Assembly (NCBI GenBank): GCA_031555735.1 | Contig: JAVBUE010000092.1 | Coordinates: forward strand, 1-24,794 | DNA from: JAJDIA01 sp031555735 | GTDB taxonomy: Bacteria > Bacteroidota > Bacteroidia > Bacteroidales > Tannerellaceae | Direction: 5' to 3' | Length of the DNA stretch: 24,794 nt | Shown: one piece after another, positions 14,306 to 22,772 of the stretch | Position numbering within the stretch: the stretch's first letter is position 1 | Layout: every line of letters begins with the position of its first letter | The notes under the pieces: model-generated | Databases searched by the model: none | The model's input: only the letters and a program-made list of their open reading frames with translations | What the model was told of the DNA's origin: nothing | Made by a program: the position numbers and the translations under genes

Positions 14306-16720
14306 ATGGCATGTACGTGCGAACATAATATACAGGAATCACAGGAGGCATTGCTGGCCCGTGTGGATGCTGTGATCGACAGGATAGGCCATATCCGGCC
14401 GCTTATCATCCCTTTGTTGCAGGCTATCCAGGAGGAATTCAGCTATCTGCCTTCGGCGGCGATCGAACGGTTGTATGAACGGACGGAGATCGACCGGGCG
14501 CAGTTGATCAGCGTATCCACTTTCTACGCGCAGTTCCGCCACATCCCGTTGGGGAAACACTTAGTCAAAGTATGTACGGGAACGGCCTGCCATGTGAAAG
14601 GAGCAGGGAATGTGTATGACGCTTTCCTGCGTGAGCTGGAGATCGATGAGGGGAGTATGACTACCCGTGACCGGTTGTTCTCGATCGAGAAAATCGCCTG
14701 CCTGGGTTGTTGTACGCTGGCGCCGGTGGTACAGATCGATGAAAAGATATACGGTCATGTCCTCCCCGGCAGGGTGAAGGAGGTGATAGACGACTTTCTG
14801 GCATTGCAAGCCGGGAAAGCAAAGGAAGACGCCCGGACTGCCAAACGGCAGGTGGCGGGCGAGATCCGTCTGGGTATGGGATCCTGTTGTATGGCGAGCG
14901 GTTCGGCGGATATCCATACCGAACTGCGATCGGCCTCCGCCCAGTTGGGAATCGAAGTCAACATCAAGCCAGTGGGCTGCGTGGGGGTATGCAACCAGGT
15001 GCCGCTGATTGATGTGGTACTTCCGGATGGCTCCATCACCCGCTACCCGAATGTGAAGGCAGCGGAGATCAAAGAGATCCTGCACCATCACTTCAAACCG
15101 GCGGGGCTGCTGAAACGGGTGAAGAACAGCCTGCTGAACCAGGTGGATACCTTCCATACGGATCTCACCTGGGACAATGTGATTTGGAAACCCGTGAACG
15201 AACGAACCGGCGTGATCGATAGTTTCCTGTCCGGCCAGCGACATATCTCTACCGAAGGATATGGTTTCCTGGGACCGTTGAATATCGACGAATATATCGC
15301 CCATCAGGGCTTCGACGCCTTACAGAAGGTCCTTGGCTCACAGACCCGGGAGGATGTGATCCGGGCTATATGTGGAAGCGGACTTCGCGGACGTGGCGGC
15401 GGCGGTTTTCCCACCGGAAAGAAATGGGAGATCGTAGCCGCTTCCGGCCAATCCGGAAAGTATGTGATCTGCAACGGCGACGAAGGCGATCCCGGTGCTT
15501 TTATGGATCGTATGATGCTCGAATCGTATCCTTTCCGGGTGATCGAAGGCATGCTGATCGCCGGTTATGCCGTGGGAGCGGACAAAGGGATCTTTTATAT
15601 CCGTGCCGAATATCCGCTGGCGGTGACCCGTATCCGCACGGCGATTGAGCGCTGTCGCGAACGAAACCTGATCGGCGCGCATATCCTCGGAAGCGACTTC
15701 TCCTTTGAGATCAGCCTCTTCGAAGGGGCGGGAGCCTTTGTCTGCGGAGAAGAAACAGCCTTGATCGCTTCGATCGAGGGTGAGCGGGGGTTCCCGAAAC
15801 AACGTCCGCCTTTCCCTGCTGTGGAAGGATTGCATGGCAAACCTACGTTGGTCAACAATGTGGAAACACTCAGCCAGATCGCCTATATCCTCCGGGAGGG
15901 GGACGAGTGCTACACGCGGATTGGCACGCCGGGCAGTAAGGGTACCAAAGTGTTCGCGCTGGCGGGTAAGATACGGCACGGAGGACTGATCGAAGTTCCG
16001 ATGGGTGTTACGCTCAACGAGATCATCGACGGGATCGGGGGAGGTGTGGAAGGTGGTGAAAAGTTGAAAGCCGTCCAGATCGGCGGACCTTCGGGGGGGT
16101 GTATCCCCGCGCATTTATGTGATGTGCAGGTGGACTTCGATGCCTTTAACCAGATGGGTGCCATGATGGGTTCGGGCGGACTGGTGGTTTTGAGCGAAAG
16201 CAATTGCATGGTGGATGTGGCGCGTTATTTTCTGAGTTTCACCTGCGACCAGTCGTGCGGCAAATGTACATTTTGCCGGGTGGGGATACGCCGTATGCTG
16301 GACATCCTCAACAAACTGTGCAGCGGCAAAGCGGAGCGGGCAGATATCGATAAACTGGAAGAACTGGCGGTCAATATCCGGAAGTCTTCTTTATGTGGCT
16401 TGGGCAAGACAGCGCCCAACCCGGTATTAACCACGCTGGCGTATTTCCGCGAAGAATACGAAGAGCATGTGCAGGGTATCTGCCGGACCGGAACCTGTAA
16501 AGATATGGTCCGGTACGTGGTGACCGACACGTGTATCGGTTGTACCAAGTGCGCCAAAGCCTGTCCGGTAGGCGCGATCCCTTATACGCCGTATGAAGTG
16601 CATACGATAGATATGAACGTATGTGTGCGCTGTGGCCTGTGTATAGATGAATGTCGTTTTGACGCCATTCACAAACAACCGCTGACAGCCGCCTCTTGTC
16701 CAACCGAACAAACACGATAA
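14306..16720 (+). CDS. NuoE-NuoF (HydC-HydB-like) fused NADH:acceptor flavoprotein
   Basis: An 804-residue cytoplasmic protein, expected to oxidise or reduce NAD(H) through FMN and a chain of clusters. Domains in order: NuoE/HydC-like thioredoxin fold with a [2Fe-2S] site at C90, C95, C132 and C136; a second thioredoxin-like [2Fe-2S] domain at 186-260 with C194/C195, C225 and C229; the NuoF NADH/FMN core with GSGLRGRGGGGFPTG at 357-371, GDEGDPGAFMDR at 391-402 and CGEETAL at 480-486; an SLBB region; the N3-type [4Fe-4S] at C651-C654-C657 and C697; then a two-cluster ferredoxin tail at C743-C746-C749-C753 and C773-C776-C779-C783. The ferredoxin tail and second [2Fe-2S] domain are typical of HydB/Bfu-type electron-bifurcating or NAD-reducing hydrogenase subunits and not of Complex I NuoF. 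It is adjacent to a NuoG/HydA-like gene. Whether it bifurcates electrons is not decidable here. Confidence 0.93.
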   Translation: MACTCEHNIQESQEALLARVDAVIDRIGHIRPLIIPLLQAIQEEFSYLPSAAIERLYERTEIDRAQLISVSTFYAQFRHIPLGKHLVKVCTGTACHVKGAGNVYDAFLRELEIDEGSMTTRDRLFSIEKIACLGCCTLAPVVQIDEKIYGHVLPGRVKEVIDDFLALQAGKAKEDARTAKRQVAGEIRLGMGSCCMASGSADIHTELRSASAQLGIEVNIKPVGCVGVCNQVPLIDVVLPDGSITRYPNVKAAEIKEILHHHFKPAGLLKRVKNSLLNQVDTFHTDLTWDNVIWKPVNERTGVIDSFLSGQRHISTEGYGFLGPLNIDEYIAHQGFDALQKVLGSQTREDVIRAICGSGLRGRGGGGFPTGKKWEIVAASGQSGKYVICNGDEGDPGAFMDRMMLESYPFRVIEGMLIAGYAVGADKGIFYIRAEYPLAVTRIRTAIERCRERNLIGAHILGSDFSFEISLFEGAGAFVCGEETALIASIEGERGFPKQRPPFPAVEGLHGKPTLVNNVETLSQIAYILREGDECYTRIGTPGSKGTKVFALAGKIRHGGLIEVPMGVTLNEIIDGIGGGVEGGEKLKAVQIGGPSGGCIPAHLCDVQVDFDAFNQMGAMMGSGGLVVLSESNCMVDVARYFLSFTCDQSCGKCTFCRVGIRRMLDILNKLCSGKAERADIDKLEELAVNIRKSSLCGLGKTAPNPVLTTLAYFREEYEEHVQGICRTGTCKDMVRYVVTDTCIGCTKCAKACPVGAIPYTPYEVHTIDMNVCVRCGLCIDECRFDAIHKQPLTAASCPTEQTR

Positions 16721-16724
16721 CGAT

Positions 16725-17720
16725 ATGGTAACCCTCACAATCAATCATACCCCGGTGGAAGTCCCTGACGGCGAAACGATACTGGAAGCTGCCCGCCGGA
16801 TCGGACTGTCGATCCCATCCCTGTGTTACGCCCGGGGAGCGCGGCATCAATCATCCTGTATGGTTTGTGCTGTCCGGAACACGGTCACAGGGCAGATCGT
16901 CCCTTCCTGTACCTCCCTTCCCACCGAAGGCATGCAGATCGATACGGAGAGCGAAGAAGTGCAGACCATCCGGTCCTTGTCGCTGGAACTCTTGCTGAGC
17001 GACCACCGGGCGGATTGTGAAGCGCCCTGTTCCCTGGTGTGTCCGCAGGGGTTGGATGTGGAGCGCATGCTGGGTTGGTATGATGCCGGACAAACGGCTG
17101 GGGCATTGCGACTGATTGCCGGAGCGTTTTCGTTGCCGGTGATTGCCTGCGACACCTGTAAAGCCCCTTGCGAAAAGGCTTGCCGCCGGGGTACGGTGGA
17201 CGAACCTGTCGCCATCCGCCGGATCATCCGGGAGGTGGTGGAGAAGGAGGCGCTTCCTTCTGCCGGTACGACGAAAGACCTTTCCCTACCGGACAAAAGC
17301 CGCTTCCTTTCCCGACTGGGGCGATTCGCTGCGAAAGAAAAAGAATACCTGAAAGAAACGGTCACCACCGGTTCCCGTTGCCTGCATTGTGCCTGCGCCG
17401 GACGAAGCGGTTGCCGGTTGCGCCTGCATGCGACGGAGGCAGGTATCAAACGGCCGCGGTACGAATCCTCTTCCGCGCTCTCGGCGATGCAAAAGACACA
17501 TGTCGGGGGAAATATATGGTTTGAACAGGCGAAATGCATCCGTTGCGGACTCTGCGTCTATAACAGCGACAACGGTTTCACCTTTCAAGACCGCGGATTT
17601 GGTATGCAGGTGGTACTGCCTGAAGAGAACCGGCAGCATATCCAAGAGGAACTGGCGGCTCTCTGCCCGACGGGCGCCTTGTATGTGGATACATCCTTTA
17701 TTCATCCTGAACAACCATGA
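16725..17720 (+). CDS. NuoG/HydA-like iron-sulfur subunit lacking a catalytic domain
   Basis: A 331-residue cytoplasmic protein. The N-terminal [2Fe-2S] ferredoxin domain has C34, C45, C48 and C62. Next come H94, C98, C102 and C106, in the place of the NuoG His-Cys cluster, running into a segment like the N-terminal iron-sulfur domain of the glutamate synthase small subunit (CPQGLDVERML, then C142-C145-C149-C153 in CDTCKAPCEKAC, then a VAIRRIIREV helix). A cysteine block C219, C222, C224 and C230 (RCLHCACAGRSGC) follows, then C271-C274-C277 with C314, one more [4Fe-4S] site. There is no H-cluster domain and no molybdopterin domain, so it is an electron-relay subunit. It probably pairs with the adjacent NADH-oxidising fusion in the place HydA or NuoG takes in related enzymes. 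Its stop overlaps the next start. Confidence 0.87.
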   Translation: MVTLTINHTPVEVPDGETILEAARRIGLSIPSLCYARGARHQSSCMVCAVRNTVTGQIVPSCTSLPTEGMQIDTESEEVQTIRSLSLELLLSDHRADCEAPCSLVCPQGLDVERMLGWYDAGQTAGALRLIAGAFSLPVIACDTCKAPCEKACRRGTVDEPVAIRRIIREVVEKEALPSAGTTKDLSLPDKSRFLSRLGRFAAKEKEYLKETVTTGSRCLHCACAGRSGCRLRLHATEAGIKRPRYESSSALSAMQKTHVGGNIWFEQAKCIRCGLCVYNSDNGFTFQDRGFGMQVVLPEENRQHIQEELAALCPTGALYVDTSFIHPEQP

Positions 17721-18871
17721 ATCGATTGAAACTCCTCCTCCTCCTCGGATGGATCGGTGCGGGCTGTACCGGCTCGTCTCTTTTTACGGGCGGCACGGGC
17801 GACCTGGACTGGCACCTCTTCCGGGGTGACGCTTCCCTGAGCGGCTATACGGCGGTCGAACTGCCCGCGCAGCCTACGCTGTTGTGGACATTCAAAGGCG
17901 GTAGCCGTACCGTGTCATCACCGGTGGTGGATCAGGGTACGACCTATTGGTGTGATAACCGTGGACGTCTGCGCGGTGTGGACCTGCAAGGCAATCCGGT
18001 GTTCGATTATGACCTCAAGACTGCTGTCGAGGCCACGCCGATGATAAGCGATTCGATCCTGTATATCGGTCGTATAGACGGGAATATGAGCGCCCTATCC
18101 CTGGCCCGCAAAGATACGGTATGGCATTATGAGACATGGGGACAGGTCTCCGCCTCGCCCAACAGTCTCCGTTTTGAAGGACGGCAAGCCGTGGTATTCG
18201 GCAGCTATGATAACTTCCTGTATTGTGTGGACAGCCGGACGGGTGCGTTGATCAGCCGGTTCGAGACCGGCTATTACCTGAACGGCGCCGTAGCATTGTG
18301 GGGCGACTATGTACTCTTCGGAGGCTGTGATGCCTGGCTGCGGGTGATCAACTGTAAGACGGGTGTACCGGCTGATTCGCTCCAGTTGGATGCCTATGTG
18401 CCGGCCTCTCCGGCGATCATGGGCAACTATGGCTATGTGGGCGACTATTCCGGGAATATCTACGAGATCTACCTGGATAAAGGGAAGATTGCCCGCCATC
18501 GGATCATACGGGCGGCGGGTGGCGATGAGGGCGGCTTCATCTCCGTTCCCGCCCTCACCATGGACCGGGTCTATGTGTTGTCCAACGACCGGCATGTATA
18601 TGCCATCAACCGGAAGAATGGCCATATCGACTGGAAATACCTGTTGAAGGGGACTGTGGGCGAAAGCTCGCCCGTTGTGGCCGGCGACCGGATGGTGGTT
18701 TGCACGAAGAGCGGCATCGTCTCCATCCTGGATGCCGCCAAAGGAACATTGGAGTGGGAATATGATACGGGCGAACAGATCGTGGGTTCCCCTGCCGTTA
18801 TCCGGGATCACTTGCTGGTGCTGACGGCGAAAGGAACCCTGTTCTGCTTCGGGAATAATAAACGTAAATAG
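17717..18871 (+). CDS. PQQ-like (BamB-type) beta-propeller lipoprotein
   Basis: A 384-residue protein beginning with two basic residues, a leucine run and a lipobox-like IGAGC ending at C17, so it is probably a lipoprotein; the glycine at -3 is slightly unusual. The rest is a propeller with blades such as LYCVDSRTGALISRFE, VYAINRKNGHIDWKY and VSILDAAKGTLEWEYD. The first blade (WHLFRGDASLSGY) resembles those of the other PQQ-like propellers in the operon, suggesting duplication. It resembles BamB by fold, but a bam role is unlikely because it is embedded between a redox subunit and an ABC transporter. Its start overlaps the upstream stop (ATGA) and its TAG abuts the ABC ATPase start. Outer- or inner-membrane placement cannot be told. 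Confidence 0.85.
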   Translation: MNRLKLLLLLGWIGAGCTGSSLFTGGTGDLDWHLFRGDASLSGYTAVELPAQPTLLWTFKGGSRTVSSPVVDQGTTYWCDNRGRLRGVDLQGNPVFDYDLKTAVEATPMISDSILYIGRIDGNMSALSLARKDTVWHYETWGQVSASPNSLRFEGRQAVVFGSYDNFLYCVDSRTGALISRFETGYYLNGAVALWGDYVLFGGCDAWLRVINCKTGVPADSLQLDAYVPASPAIMGNYGYVGDYSGNIYEIYLDKGKIARHRIIRAAGGDEGGFISVPALTMDRVYVLSNDRHVYAINRKNGHIDWKYLLKGTVGESSPVVAGDRMVVCTKSGIVSILDAAKGTLEWEYDTGEQIVGSPAVIRDHLLVLTAKGTLFCFGNNKRK

Positions 18872-18873
18872 TG

Positions 18874-19545
18874 ATGTCGATGATCAGATTATCAGGAATC
18901 AGGAAGAACTACCGGGATGGGGAGAACCGCTTGAACCCGGTGTTGCGAGGGGTGGAACTGGAGGTGGAGAAGGGTGCTTTTGTCGCCATCAAAGGACCAT
19001 CCGGGTCGGGAAAGACCACGTTGTTGTCGATTGTAGGCACGTTGATTCGCCCCGACGAAGGTACGTACCGGTTGGATGGTGTGGAGATGACTGCCGGGGG
19101 AATCGACTTGTCTGTCGTCCGTAACACGCAGATCGGCTTTGTCTTTCAGGATCACCGCCTGTTGCCCCAGTTCACGGCGTTGGAGAATATCCTCTTACCC
19201 GCATTGGCGTATGCCGACCGTCCTTCGCCCGAGACTCTTGCCTATGCCCGCCGATTGATGGAGCTGACACAGATCACCGGCGTAGCGGCGCAATACCCGC
19301 ATACGCTGTCCGGCGGGGAAGCCAGCCGGGTAGCTGTCTGCCGGGCGTTGGTCATGCGGCCGTTGCTGTTGCTGGCCGACGAACCGACGGGGCAGCTCGA
19401 TAGCGAGCATGCCCGCCGCATCGCGTCCCTGCTACAGGAAATGAACGGGCAACTGCACACTACCATCCTGATGGTCACCCATTCGGATGAAACATCGGCC
19501 TTCGCCCAACGGGTACTGGCACTAAAAGAAGGGATGCTTCGATGA
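18874..19545 (+). CDS. ABC transporter ATPase, MacB/LolD type
   Basis: A 223-residue ATPase with all motifs intact: Walker A GPSGSGKTT at 41-49, Q-loop Q92, signature LSGGE at 145-149, Walker B LLLLADEP ending D169-E170-P171, and the switch histidine H203. Length and sequence fit the LolD/MacB/FtsE group that works with FtsX-like permeases. GTG 18871 overlaps the previous stop and is possible; ATG 18874 is preferred and ATG 18880 would also serve. It overlaps the permease gene by ATGA. It would power the permease encoded next, moving or extracting a lipid or lipoprotein at the membrane, or driving a mechanical change, and not importing a solute. Confidence 0.93.
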   Translation: MSMIRLSGIRKNYRDGENRLNPVLRGVELEVEKGAFVAIKGPSGSGKTTLLSIVGTLIRPDEGTYRLDGVEMTAGGIDLSVVRNTQIGFVFQDHRLLPQFTALENILLPALAYADRPSPETLAYARRLMELTQITGVAAQYPHTLSGGEASRVAVCRALVMRPLLLLADEPTGQLDSEHARRIASLLQEMNGQLHTTILMVTHSDETSAFAQRVLALKEGMLR

Positions 19546-22500
19546 ACATCCGTACGCTGACATATCAGAGTCTCCGATATTTCTCGCGCTACTACCGCCT
19601 GGTGGCAGCGGCGGTGCTGATTGCCGTATCCGTGATCGTGGGCAGCCTGGCCGTAGGTGATTCGGTACGCGCCACGCTGGAAAAACGGGTGGCCGAACGG
19701 CTGGGGGATACGGAAACAATCCTCTTCGCCCATAACGGTTTCCTGTCGGAGAAGCTGATGGACGCCGCGCCGTTCAAGGCATCGGCGAAGGGAGTCTTGC
19801 TGACGAACGGGTTTGTCTCGCTGAACGGTAAGCTTATCCCTGTCATTGTCTGGGGAACGAACGACCCGGCCATCCCTGCCGGATCCGTCCGCATCAATCA
19901 ACCCCTGGCGCGGGAGTTGGATATCCTGCCGGGTGCCGATATGGTGCTCCGCCTGCCTGCGACAGGGCTGGTGCCGTCGGGCTCTCTTTTTGTCAGCGAA
20001 AACTATACCACCAGCCTGCGCCTCCGGTGCGACGGGGTGGTGGATGCTTCCGCCGGAGGTAATATCAGCATGAAGAACGAGCAGGTGCTACCCTTCAATG
20101 TCTTTGTCAACTATCCCGAACTGGCGGAAGCCCTCGAAGTGGAAGGGAAGATCAACCTGATCCTGGCTTCCCGGAAGGTGTCGGAAGAAGAATGGGAGGG
20201 CGTGTGGACGTATGCCTCTTCCGGTTTGTCCGACTATGCGCTTAACGGTTGTACGGAAGTTCGCTCCGACCGGGTATTCCTCCAGCAAGAGGTGGTGGAG
20301 GCTGTCTGCCGGCAGAACCCCGGAGCCAACCGCCTGTTTTCTTACCTGGTGAATTCGATGGAAACAGGCGGGCAGTCTGTTCCCTATTCCTTCGTCACGG
20401 CGATGGACCGCTACCGGGATGTGCCGCTATCCCATGATGAGGTGATCCTGTCTGATTATACCGCCCGCCGGTTACAGGCGGCTGTCGGCGATACCGTCCG
20501 CCTTACCTATTATACCTCCGGCGACCTGAAGACGCTGGTGACGGATACCGCCCTTTTCCGGGTGAAACAGATCGTTCCCCTGGCTGATCTGCAGGCTGAT
20601 CCGACGCTGAGCGCCGACTTTCCCGGCTTGTCGGATGTGGAACGGTGTACGGAATGGGACAGCGACCTGCCGATCGATATGGATCAGGTGACCGATGAAG
20701 ACGAACGGTACTGGGAGCTCTACCGTACCACCCCAAAAGCGATCATTGCCTATGAGGCCGTGGTGGGCGAGTGGGGGAACAATTACGGTACCGCCACCGC
20801 TATCCGTGTGTCGGGCGACTCTGCTGACCTGTCGGGAGTAAGGCCGTCCATGTTCGATATCCGGATGGTCTATCCCCGGGAGACCGGGATGTATGCCGCC
20901 CGTAACGGCGTGGATTTCTCCGGGCTCTTCCTGGCGTTGGGGTTCTTTATCATCCTGTCGGCGATGTTGTTGCTGATGATCCCCCTGGCTGAGATGTTGT
21001 ACAGGCGACGGGAAGAGATCGGGTTGATGCAGGCGTTGGGCTATCCGCGCAAACGGATCATCGGGCTGTTGTGGCGCGAATCGATGCCGGTCGTGGCAGG
21101 GGCGTCTGTGGCGGGGATGATCGCCGGCCTGCTTTATACCGCAGTGGTGATATGGCTGTTGGGCAACGTATGGAAAGGGGCGACGCAGACGGATGGCTTC
21201 GGCGTGTATCCCGCGGCTGCTACGCTCGGCATCAGCCTGCTTGCCGGCTTCCTCTTGTCGCTGGGTTTCTTGCGGATGGCGATTGTACGCGCCCTGAAAG
21301 AACAGAAGGAGCCTGTGCGGAGACATGTATCTGGGTTGAAGCAGCAGCAGGCGGGGCTTGTCTGTTGTACCGCACTGGCGGTGGGTGTGCTGGCTGCCAA
21401 CTGGCTCTTCCTCCATTCCGTAGCGCTCTTTGTGGGCGTGGGGGTGGCGCTGATCGGTACGGCGGCCTGGTGGGGCGATTACCTGATTTGCCGGAACGGA
21501 GCATCGGATCGGGCGGCGGGGTTTACTTCGTCGGGATTGGTGTGGGGTAGGCTGTCAGCCAACCGCAGGCAGGCGCTTTTGTCGTTCTTCACGCTGGCGA
21601 CGGGTGTGTTTATCGTCTTCTCCGTGGGACTGAACCGGCAGGGATTTGCCGACGGCAGCCGGTTGCGGCAGGGAACAGCTGGTTATACCCTCTGGTGCGA
21701 AAGCAGTATCCCGGTCTATCATAACCTGAACACGGAAGCGGGACGGGAGAAGCTGGCGCTGACCGCCCTGCCCGCACACACACAGGTATTGCAATGCCTG
21801 CGTTATACGGCCGACGATGCCAGCTGCCTGAACCTGAACAAAGTAAGTACTCCTTCTGTGCTGGGTGTGGATATGCAGGCGTTGGAAGCCGGCGGGCTGT
21901 CGGTTACTCAAAGCGTATATGAAGGCGACGGCCCGGCTGTGTTCGAACAGTTGCGTGCGGCGCCGGACAGCGTGTATCCCGCCCTGATCGATGCCACGGT
22001 ATTGCAATGGAGCTTGGGAATGAACCTGGGCGATACCTTATATTATATAGGCGACCAGGGCCGGCGTGTGGCGATCCTCCTCGCCGGTACGTTGCCGAAC
22101 ACCCTCTTCCAGGGGCATATCCTCCTGGATCGTTCGCTTTTTTCGTGTATTTGGGGAACGATCGGCGGCAGCGAGGTATTCCTTCTGCGGACGGAAGAAG
22201 CCCAAAGCGGGGAGGTGAAAACACTCCTCTCCCAGGCGTTGAGCGAATACGGCGTAAGAGTTTCCCCAGCAGGCGAACGCCTCCGGCAATTCAATGCGGT
22301 GACGGATACATACCTGACGATCTTTCTCACACTGGGCGGGCTTGGCCTGTTGGTGGGGGTCATGAGTTTCCTGATCGTGATCCGCAAGAACCTCGTGATG
22401 CGCCGCCGGGAGATCGGATTGTATCGATCGCTGGGTTTTCCTCCGGCGAGGATCGGGCGTCACCTGTACCGTGAGAATGTGCTTGTCCCGTTGTATGCCA

Positions 22501-22670
22501 TTGGTGCCGGGGTGCTGTCTTCGCTGGTCGGTGTCAGCGTCAGTTTCCGGAATACCGGGATAGGCCTATGGTTGTTGGCTTTGCTCTTTACCTTGTTGCT
22601 GACAGGGTGCGTGATCCTCTTTGTCCACCGGTCGGTAACCAATGAGATCCGAAAAGAGTTCGATGCGTAG
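19542..22670 (+). CDS. Large FtsX-like ABC transporter permease
   Basis: A 1042-residue membrane protein. One helix near 18-38 is followed by a large extracytoplasmic region (about 40-460), then helices from about 462 with the FtsX-type signature MLYRRREEIGLMQALGYPRKR, further helices near 600-645 and 680-700, a second extracytoplasmic region (about 705-915) and a C-terminal FtsX-like block from about 923 with RRREIGLYRSLGFPPARIG. The double arrangement resembles YbbP/LolC-type permeases of large size. It is the last gene of the operon. With the ATPase it could insert, extract or export the terpenoid or one of the operon's lipoproteins; the cargo is not readable from sequence. No rho-independent terminator with a T-run follows. 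Confidence 0.9.
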   Translation: MNIRTLTYQSLRYFSRYYRLVAAAVLIAVSVIVGSLAVGDSVRATLEKRVAERLGDTETILFAHNGFLSEKLMDAAPFKASAKGVLLTNGFVSLNGKLIPVIVWGTNDPAIPAGSVRINQPLARELDILPGADMVLRLPATGLVPSGSLFVSENYTTSLRLRCDGVVDASAGGNISMKNEQVLPFNVFVNYPELAEALEVEGKINLILASRKVSEEEWEGVWTYASSGLSDYALNGCTEVRSDRVFLQQEVVEAVCRQNPGANRLFSYLVNSMETGGQSVPYSFVTAMDRYRDVPLSHDEVILSDYTARRLQAAVGDTVRLTYYTSGDLKTLVTDTALFRVKQIVPLADLQADPTLSADFPGLSDVERCTEWDSDLPIDMDQVTDEDERYWELYRTTPKAIIAYEAVVGEWGNNYGTATAIRVSGDSADLSGVRPSMFDIRMVYPRETGMYAARNGVDFSGLFLALGFFIILSAMLLLMIPLAEMLYRRREEIGLMQALGYPRKRIIGLLWRESMPVVAGASVAGMIAGLLYTAVVIWLLGNVWKGATQTDGFGVYPAAATLGISLLAGFLLSLGFLRMAIVRALKEQKEPVRRHVSGLKQQQAGLVCCTALAVGVLAANWLFLHSVALFVGVGVALIGTAAWWGDYLICRNGASDRAAGFTSSGLVWGRLSANRRQALLSFFTLATGVFIVFSVGLNRQGFADGSRLRQGTAGYTLWCESSIPVYHNLNTEAGREKLALTALPAHTQVLQCLRYTADDASCLNLNKVSTPSVLGVDMQALEAGGLSVTQSVYEGDGPAVFEQLRAAPDSVYPALIDATVLQWSLGMNLGDTLYYIGDQGRRVAILLAGTLPNTLFQGHILLDRSLFSCIWGTIGGSEVFLLRTEEAQSGEVKTLLSQALSEYGVRVSPAGERLRQFNAVTDTYLTIFLTLGGLGLLVGVMSFLIVIRKNLVMRRREIGLYRSLGFPPARIGRHLYRENVLVPLYAIGAGVLSSLVGVSVSFRNTGIGLWLLALLFTLLLTGCVILFVHRSVTNEIRKEFDA

Positions 22671-22772
22671 AGGGGTGACATCTGTGTACGCAAGGTGATC
22701 TTTTGACACACCCCGCTATTAACGCATGGCCACCCTGAAATGGAATAATGTTCCCCGGAATGGAACAGTGTA

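Noticed and set aside
14306..17720. [FeFe] hydrogenase or NADH dehydrogenase Complex I
   Set aside because: No H-cluster domain and no membrane Nuo subunits are encoded. Only the NADH module and an iron-sulfur relay are present.
6986..18871. True quinoprotein dehydrogenases
   Set aside because: The propellers are shorter than known enzymes, no c-type heme motif CxxCH was seen, and no PQQ synthesis genes are present. PQQ-like is used only as a fold name.
20472..21416. 314-residue minus-strand open frame
   Set aside because: It is antisense to the permease gene and rich in His, Arg and Gln, as expected of a shadow frame.
22672..22714. Rho-independent terminator of the operon
   Set aside because: Only six base pairs are certain, the loop is long and no T-run follows.
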